Shown here in pieces: positions 57,097 to 64,000 of a stretch of 64,000 nt of DNA. The DNA lies in the NCBI RefSeq assembly GCF_037392515.1, contig NC_090288.1, positions 54,855,673 through 54,919,672 of the forward strand, in the 5' to 3' direction. The notes under the pieces were generated by a model. The model did no database searches and had not been told where the DNA came from. It saw only the letters and a list, made by a program, of their open reading frames with translations. Origin of the DNA: Haliotis asinina. Its lineage: Eukaryota > Mollusca > Gastropoda > Lepetellida > Haliotidae. Position 1 is the stretch's first letter. Each line of letters opens with the position of its first letter. The position numbers and the translations under genes were made by a program.

Positions 57097-57102
57097 AATA
57101 AA
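57097..57102 (+). terminator. polyadenylation signal of the Elk-like gene
   Basis: AATAAA is followed by the GT-rich TGTATTTTGTGTAATC. It implies a 3' UTR of about 1.0 kb. Confidence 0.6.
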
Positions 57103-57575
57103 TGTATTTTGTGTAATCTGAATGTTGTATAATGTAAAATTTACGATTAGGTTTCTGCGTTATTGAGGGTTTGGAGATGGTCAACAACTGACGTAACTGT
57201 TCCTGAATGAAACCGAGACAGTATTTCGATCAGATTTAAGTGATCGATGTTTGTTTGACCGATAATCCAATAACCGTCATTCAGCAAACGAATCTTTCAC
57301 AGAATCATTACAATCGACGCTGCACTGTGAAGTCTTGCAAAGGCTAGGCTCGTGTAGATTGGTAGTCCAAGCCTTTTAAAATCAAACACTATTCCTAGCT
57401 TATCATTCTGATTATTTCAGTACCAAGAATATGTTTTAAAATTCTGGGCCTCAGATTAAAACGAGGCCACGGGTATGTTTAATGTTTATTGGGCAGAATG
57501 ACTTTAATTATGAACAAAGTGAAGTAAAACGTCGATGTTTTGATGTTCTGTATATCAGCAAGTCTAGGTGAACTC
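57103..57575. other. no gene recognised
   Basis: Intergenic sequence downstream of the Elk-like gene. Confidence 0.4.
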
Positions 57576-57577
57576 AA

Positions 57578-57665
57578 ATGAGTGAGTGAGTTGGAATTTT
57601 AGTCGGTGGCACAAGAAATGGTGCACAGTGTATCTGTGTGGGGAATCGAACGCGTACCTCCTTCC
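57578..57665 (-). mobile_element. SINE A fragment
   Basis: Reverse orientation. GAGTGAGTGAGTTGGAATTT and the B-box complement GGGGAATCGAACGC remain; the middle is compressed. Confidence 0.5.
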
Positions 57666-57927
57666 TTCTATAAGTGCACTTGGGAGACGAAAGGTTGGGC
57701 AAGCCCTCTATACTATCAAAATATGAGCTTGGAACAACACAGTAACAGGGTGTTTAAAGCAATGTTATGCCCGTTTAGCACTTCTGGGGGATATGTATCC
57801 GACTGCTGAAGTATTCGCTCGTTACAATGAATATACGAGGTTTATTCCATTCTTGCACCCGGAATCTAAACCCCATTTTGGATACCCAGACCGGTGTTTG
57901 CTGAACTATTGCTGCAAGCCGCTACAG

Positions 57928-58185
57928 CAACACTCAGCAATATTCCATCTATATGGCGGCGGTCTGTAAATCCTGTCTGGAAAAGGCAGTTAAGTGATCA
58001 ACAGCATGAACATCGATAAACGCAGTTTGGATACGATGACATGTCAGTCATGTCATCGAATCTGATCACGCGGTCCCGTTAGTCGCCTTTCTCCGACAGG
58101 CAGGGGTTGATGAAGATCAATTCTGACCCGGATCTTTACGAGCAGACAAACATGAGTTTCTGAAGGCCAGTTCTAACCCGGATGT
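57928..58185 (-). mobile_element. SINE B copy with a duplicated head
   Basis: Reverse orientation, from ACACTCAGCAATATTCCATC and ATGGCGGCGGTCTGTAAATC to two consecutive heads (GAAGATCAATTCTGACCCGG and GAAGGCCAGTTCTAACCCGG). Confidence 0.75.
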
Positions 58186-58639
58186 GAAAGCCGCTTATAA
58201 TAATACCCAATCGCACTTTCTCCATAGCTAGCGGAATAAGGAAACATGATTTCAAATTCCAGGTTCACTCGTGTTTTGCACCAGTATGAAAATTGCCCGC
58301 AAGCAATAACCCAGCAGAATTGCAGAGCGAAGGAAAATATGCTCTTAAAAAGAATTCCACAAATAATTTCACCCATTATCAAACTCATTTGCATACAATC
58401 TTCAAGCATCACGACTTAAGGTTCCAAACACAACTAAGAACCGTTTCAAATACATCACTCTCAAACAAGGGTGTACACTTACTCCTCTGAAATGGCGTTC
58501 ACGGACGTTGACCTCAACGTTGGATGCAGTTTACAGGACGACGTCGTATCAATACCATTATAATACTAAATACTAAACCAACTGATCCTTCATCATAGTT
58601 TAGTAATATCTGTAAAGAACAAATTACTTTTATTCCAAC

Positions 58640-61000
58640 TTTAACTTCAATACATGAACTTCTAAGCGATATAATTGTACCAAAAATGAACAAAATGGAC
58701 TATGACAACCTGGAGAAGGACCTGACAATGGAAGAAATAAAGAAAACAGTATTTTCTATGAAAAACAATACGAGTCCAGGTATTGATGGTTATCCTATAG
58801 AATTTTTCAAATTCTTCTGGAAGGACCTAAACAAATGGATATTCAGATTCATAAAGGAATTTTTCACCAACAATCCATTAACGTCTACTATGAATAGGGG
58901 AATTATCATCTGTCTCCCCAAACCAAATAAGGACAGAAAATTGTTCAAAAACGCCCAATTTCACTGCTAAATACTTTATATAAGATAATCAGCTCATGTA
59001 TTGCAAATAGATAAAAAAAACAACTTTGAATACAGTTATTCATGAGAACCAAACAGGATTCATTCCGGGTGGATGTCTCGGTGAAAACTCCAGGTTGCTA
59101 TACCATATTATCTTTGAAACTATCATAGTTCTAAAATACCCCATATTTTCCTCGGTCGTACATACATATATCTGAGTTTATAGAATAGAACTAAACAACC
59201 CAGTTTGTATATTTTTACTCAAAAACGAGAATACTGAACGCTGTATCTGTTATTGGTGATCTCCACTTTCCAGGTTATAAGATAATAAGCATTGTGTGTT
59301 AAGCTTTAAGATTACAGGCATGGTCCGTTCCAAGTATATTAATCCGTCAGTGAGATATGCGCTCGTTTTAATTACTAAGTTACTTGATAAACGTTATGTC
59401 CTAGTCGTTAAGAATACATGTCCAGAGAGAAAAGGTAAAGATTACGCTATGATAACACACTCGCCGAGAAAACTATTAGATAATTTTAGTCATTTCTGCA
59501 TTCTCAAGTCTTTGAAGCTACGCTGGTAATCTCAAAATTCAGATAGGCAGCAGTGTAGATTAGTAACATTTGTAAGTATTGTTTAAGGATTACTCAGTTG
59601 AACGTGCGTCCATATCACTAACTCTGAGAGCATCGGTGGTATATATAACGGCCTTTATTCGGGGTACTTCACTCATGAAATGCACCGAATAAAGACTGGC
59701 CACTAATTGATGCTTCTCTTGGTTATTTTGAAGGTGTGCGGTCCCAAGCTAATTCCCCGACAACAATTCTAGGTATTATAATTATCCTAGGCCACATATA
59801 ACCCTAAAAAGGTTACTATAAGGTCAAGGTTATTATAAAACTAAAAGAATTAAACAAACCAGGCCTGCTTCTCTAAAATGACTTTGAAAAAGCTTTTGAT
59901 ACTATCTCTAAATCAGTTTTGACTCAAGTATTGGACAAATTTGGATAAAATGGGTAAGAATCTTAACATCAAATACAACAGCATCAACTATACAAAATGG
60001 ACATTTGTCATCTTTTTTTTCAGACTCGAAAGGGGGTGTAGACAGGGAGATCCAATCTCTACATATTTATTCATTCTTGCAGTGGAAATCTTACGTATTA
60101 TGATGAGGACAAACCCGGACATAAAGCGCATAATGCTTAATGATATTGAACATAAACTAGGACGATATGCTGCGATACTCAGATATTTCTAAATGGATTC
60201 GAAAAAGTCTAAATGCTGCAATTGAAACTCTGAACAATTTTCAACAAATCTCAGGACTTAAAGTGAACATAGATATTTGGATAGGTTCACTGTCTGAAAG
60301 TAATGTAACTTTAGCCAATGACCTGAACTTTGACTGGCACATGGGGAACTTCGAAATTTTAGGAATTACTTTGAATGCTTCATTAAATGATCTGTGGGTG
60401 ATTAACACAAAGAAACGCTTAGAACATATCAACAGACTTGGCGCAGAAGAAATTTGAAAATTTTGAAATTATTGGAAAAATCACTGTCACTAAAACTTTC
60501 AACTCTTGTACACATTTTCTCAGCACTGTCCAACCCACCTGAAACCTTCATCAAAGAACACAATAAAATATTTTATGGCTTTTTATGGAAAAACACAAAT
60601 GACAAAGTAGTAATGTATACAAATATATTATCTGTAATGCTAACGGCCCAAGGGTATTTTATAATGAACTAATTAGGAAAGATTCTACACCCAAGTCTTT
60701 AAAACATTGGAACACTGTCTTTAAGCAGGAGGTTGACTTGAAAGATGTATTTAGCTATGTACAAATGACTGCGAGCTCTTAGACTTTCAATACAGGTTTC
60801 TAAACAAAATAGTTTACTACTGACAGCGAAAGCGATTATTGACAATGAAGTTAGTTGATGACGATACATGTACATTTTGTAAAACTGTCTCAGAAGATAT
60901 ACCACATGTCTTCTTCGATTGTGAAATTGTTCAGAACTTTTGGCTTAAAGTTGAAGAATTCCTAAATAACAACCTCGAAACCAAATGAAACTGCCTAAAT
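58640..61000 (+). pseudogene. dead L1/Tx1-like LINE (reverse transcriptase ORF2)
   Basis: Pieces in changing frames follow the order of an L1/Tx1-type reverse transcriptase. 58650-58970 has LTMEEIKKTVFSMKNNTSPG then IDGYPIEFFKFFWKD. About 58955-59035 has PISLLNTLYKIISSCIANR. 59040-59125 has ENQTGFIPGGCLGENSRLLY. After a gap, 59880-59945 has NDFEKAFDTISKSVLTQVLD; 60030-60150 has GCRQGDPISTYLFILAVEIL; 60190-60450 has AAIETLNNFQQISGLKVN. 60848-60985 has a terminal zinc-finger-like CTFCKTVSEDIPHVFFDCEI. The catalytic YADD region (about 60165-60180) is broken by a frameshift, and there are several stops. The endonuclease half is absent, so the copy is 5'-truncated. Confidence 0.85.
59126..59830. 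other. insertion of about 0.7 kb inside the LINE
   Basis: The reverse-transcriptase reading breaks after LLYHIIFE and resumes at NKPGLLL. The inserted DNA is AT-rich and contains a hairpin (GGCCTTTATTCGG at 59650-59662 against CCGAATAAAGACTGGCC at 59685-59701). I found no clear target duplication. Confidence 0.45.
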
Positions 61001-61477
61001 TAATTATTATGTTTGGACTGCCCGGAACAATCAAATAGCAAATCACATTTTACTACTTGCAAAAAGATTAATCTACACTTAAACAGTGCCTTAAACAGCA
61101 GGACATACCATTTGCTGATTCCTTAAGTTATTGAAGGACATATGCTATACGGAAAGGTTTATTGCAATGTAAAATAACAATCATAGTGGTTTTACTAGGA
61201 AATGGCACCATCTAGATACGATACTCTGATTTTCTTTAATTTAGCACATATACAGTTTGACATACATGACATGTAATATGCCCTCCGCAGTAATGATATT
61301 TCTATCCAGCTTCCACCTGCTTATATATGTACACCACTCATGCGTACACAATTTGATTATTTAAATGCTTACACATGTCATTCTTCTGCCTGTAATACAG
61401 CCTGAAGTGGAATAAAATATATAACCCAAAAAAGCAAAAACAAAAACAAAAAACTTCAATACAAGCTAATTTATTGT

Positions 61478-61598
<121 letters not shown>

Positions 61599-61629
61599 AG
61601 AGGGGATCTTTCATAATGAATCCAGCAGT

Positions 61630-61795
61630 GATTGTACTTGTCTGTATAGCCTCTCTCCAGCCCTCACTGCGATGCTCATTGAAGCAAGTCTAGATTTCCT
61701 CGGGTATGACACTCACATTTCACGGGGGCTCCTTTTCAATGTTAAAATGGAATATTTGTTACTATCACACATATTGAAGACTGAGCATTAGTCTT
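61630..61795 (-). repeat. dispersed repeat C, copy 4
   Basis: Reverse complement of the 54.3-kb copies: GAAGCAAGTCTAGATTTCC, CCTTTTCAATG and GACTGAGCATTAGTC. Confidence 0.6.
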
Positions 61796-61865
61796 CCTGT
61801 GCTACATTCTCTATTACTACTGCTCGGATGCCACACATCAGCAATCGTCTATCAAAATATAAATC

Positions 61866-61894
61866 TTTTTTTTTTTTCTTTTTTTTTTTTTTTG
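61866..61894 (+). repeat. poly-T run
   Basis: T run with a single C interruption; it could be the reversed poly-A of a worn retrotransposed copy. Confidence 0.7.
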
Positions 61895-61899
61895 CTAGT

Positions 61900-62555
61900 A
61901 AACAACTTCGTTTACATGATAAGTTCAAGGATATGAGATACAGATGAAGAGAGATATCTGCGTCAGCAATGTATCTATTTGGAGTTGTTTGCAATACTGT
62001 GGAGACCGGATGACGTGCGTCTCGCAGAAATAACTGCGATAGAGACGAAATGAAATATTCAATCTAAAATATACCGTTGCCATGGTAACTGCGAAGGTTG
62101 TTTCACTTCAGATATAAACAATTTATTCTTGTTGTGTAGCATATTGCTCACCAGTCAATCACTTTCAGCTGATCACGTTCATTGACATGTATATTTCATT
62201 ATGTAAATGCATTTAGGTTGAAATAGACATGGTGTCCTATCTACGTCATACAAATTACATATACCTGCACAGGTGTTCAATTATATATAAGAATATGTAA
62301 ATAAAAGATACACAATAGGTTATCATCTGATCTCCCACCCGTCCATCCATCCTACCTACCCCGGAGGCACACACTTGTATCTTTAGTGAAATTTGTAATG
62401 TTTATTTGTTATGCGAGTACCACATTCGGCCATATTTGAGATTATATTTTCAGTGATATTTCTGAAAAGTGGATAAACATAGGGACCGTTCATAATTTAT
62501 GACTAGGTGATGTGATGATGATTTTTTTGTGAGGAGCATGTACAATGCATTATAA
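61900..62555. other. no gene recognised
   Basis: AT-rich intergenic sequence. Confidence 0.4.
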
Positions 62556-62559
62556 GTGC

Positions 62560-62787
62560 CACCCCACTCTCCACACTCCACACTCCACACCCCACACGCC
62601 ACACCCTACACCCCACATCCCACACTCCACACCCCGCACCCCACGTTCCACACCCCACACCCCACACCCCGCACCCCAAGTTCCACACCCCGCATCACAC
62701 ACCCCACACCCCACACCCCACACCCCACACCCCGCACTCCGCACCCCGCACCCCGCACCCCGCACCCCGCACCCCGCACCCTCCTCC
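62560..62787 (+). repeat. C-rich minisatellite (CACACCC/CGCACCC)
   Basis: About 225 bp of CCACAC, CACTC, CACCC and CCGCA words. The plus strand is almost free of G except in CGC and GTT; the minus strand is correspondingly G-rich with many GGGGTGTGG-type tracts. Pro/His/Thr and Gly/Cys/Val frames here are artefacts. Confidence 0.93.
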
Positions 62788-62789
62788 TT

Positions 62790-64000
62790 GCATGTCATGT
62801 AAAACCAGTGGCGACCACAGGCCCTTGTGTCATTGCGAGGATCAAAGATTCTTCTTAAAAATATGAAAATAATGAGATAAGCCCCCATACTTGAAATGCT
62901 TCACAGTACAATATATCCAGACAAGGCCGGACCCTTCGGTGTAACCCACCCTAAACTAAATGATCTTGATACAAGTGACGGACGACAATCAGGACGATAA
63001 GGCCGGATAAAGAGTGTGTGGTCAAAGCAAGCTCTCTCATTGGTCGACGCTTGCTATCGTCTGCTATTTGTGTCAAGATCTGTTAGTCGAGGGTCACAAT
63101 CGGCTTTCAACCCAGGTTACACGCCACCAAACGTTTTCCCATAGACTTCTATAGTAACTCTGTATTTTTAAAAAAAATGTCAAGGCTATCAACAACCATT
63201 CCATGTACATAGGTGTACAGTCTGGCCTTTAAACAACAATAAAAATACGAATTCTGTCCAACTTCTCCGTCGATTTTTCCAAGCACAGGAAGCGGAACAC
63301 ACCAACCCTCCATTCCACACCAAATGTCATCTACATGAAAATATCAGTGCACACATAAGCATAAGTCATAGTGATAAAACATGACAGCACTGATGATAAA
63401 ACATGACAGCACTGAATACTTAAAATTGTGGTCAGTTTTAATTACTGGACACAGAAACATAAACATCTAAAACCCATAAAGGTCTTACACTATTTCATCC
63501 CATCACAGCTGTCACAGGCCTGTGTCCGTTTGAGTTGTTTGCGGTCCTCGCTTGGAGAGCATGTGATTCTGATTTAGTGTCGTGGAACCTCCACCCTTAG
63601 TAGCAATGCCCAAAGTAATGGCAGATAACCCATTCTGACCTGAGTCAGTGAGTGCTGAAACCCTGGCCATGAAGGTACCCTCAGTTTAGACTGATTTGAA
63701 GCAAATCTCTTCTTCCAAGATGGGAAATAGCACGTGCACTACAGACTATAATAAATGGAAGAGGTGTAACAGCTATGTTTAGAGCTAGACTTGGTGTAAT
63801 GATTTTGTTATGCTGAAATACATGTGTGAAAAAATGATTTGTTGGTAACAGTAAGTGATTACACTAATGAAACTTGTCTTATCTTAAAGAATAAAGTATA
63901 TACCTAATACATCATACCTTAAGATATTTTTTTCATGTGACAAAGACATTTGTAAAACAGATTTAAAATGGGTGACTTTGACATGTGGTCTGCATTTTCA
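62790..64000. other. no gene recognised
   Basis: A 2x tandem GATAAAACATGACAGCACTG lies near 63377-63415. No open frame of note. Confidence 0.4.

Noticed and set aside
62503..62888. Gly/Cys and Pro/His frames of 60-112 codons
   Set aside because: They are simple translations of the C-rich minisatellite.

Overview
This is eukaryotic nuclear DNA, most likely from a marine gastropod and probably an abalone (Haliotis). The evidence is intron-bearing genes, AT-rich non-coding DNA, many microsatellites, and more than 30 copies or fragments of two short interspersed elements. The longer element carries phrases such as GCAATATTCCAGCTATATGG and GAGCATCGATCTACGCA, which I recall from abalone sequences. 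The species call rests on memory of that repeat and was not searched.

Two protein genes are well supported, both on the + strand. A TRIM/RBCC ubiquitin-ligase gene (1422-3168) splits cleanly into two exons and encodes 429 residues: RING, two B-boxes, coiled coil and a short C-terminus. An Elk-type ETS transcription factor (ternary complex factor) has its main exon at 55036-56090 and a polyadenylation signal at 57097. Two upstream exons (about 46853-46866 and 48353-48472) can be joined in phase and would add 43 residues before the usual Elk methionine. A third, unidentified gene is suggested at 20.5-23.1 kb. Its last exon encodes a membrane span and short tail followed by AATAAA, and the exon before it encodes an extracellular-looking segment. 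A few other coding-like islands are listed with low confidence.

Most of the window is repeats. Region by region: 3.4-6.3 kb holds LTR-type remnants with a broken gag; 7.1-8.9 kb holds a LINE-type 3' end split by a nearly perfect 0.58-kb inverted pair of Penelope-like element ends, both insertions with target-site duplications; 9-11 kb holds a diverged duplication; 14.3 kb holds a hairpin-forming minisatellite; 19.3-20.2 kb holds two terminal-inverted-repeat elements; 30.3-35.5 kb holds three tandem arrays, including a 63-bp dimeric satellite; 45.0-45.4 kb holds a 33-bp minisatellite; 58.6-61.0 kb holds a dead L1/Tx1-like LINE; 61.5-62.8 kb holds microsatellite and C-rich arrays.

The most interesting theme is a possible retrotransposition network. 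SINE family A (tRNA-like A and B boxes), SINE family B (no clear tRNA head) and the LINE-type 3' end at 8464-8884 all finish in a related roughly 45-nt tail plus (ACTC)n. One insertion consists of little more than this tail, between 9-nt target duplications at 41039-41098. This suggests that one reverse transcriptase recognises the tail and mobilises all three families.
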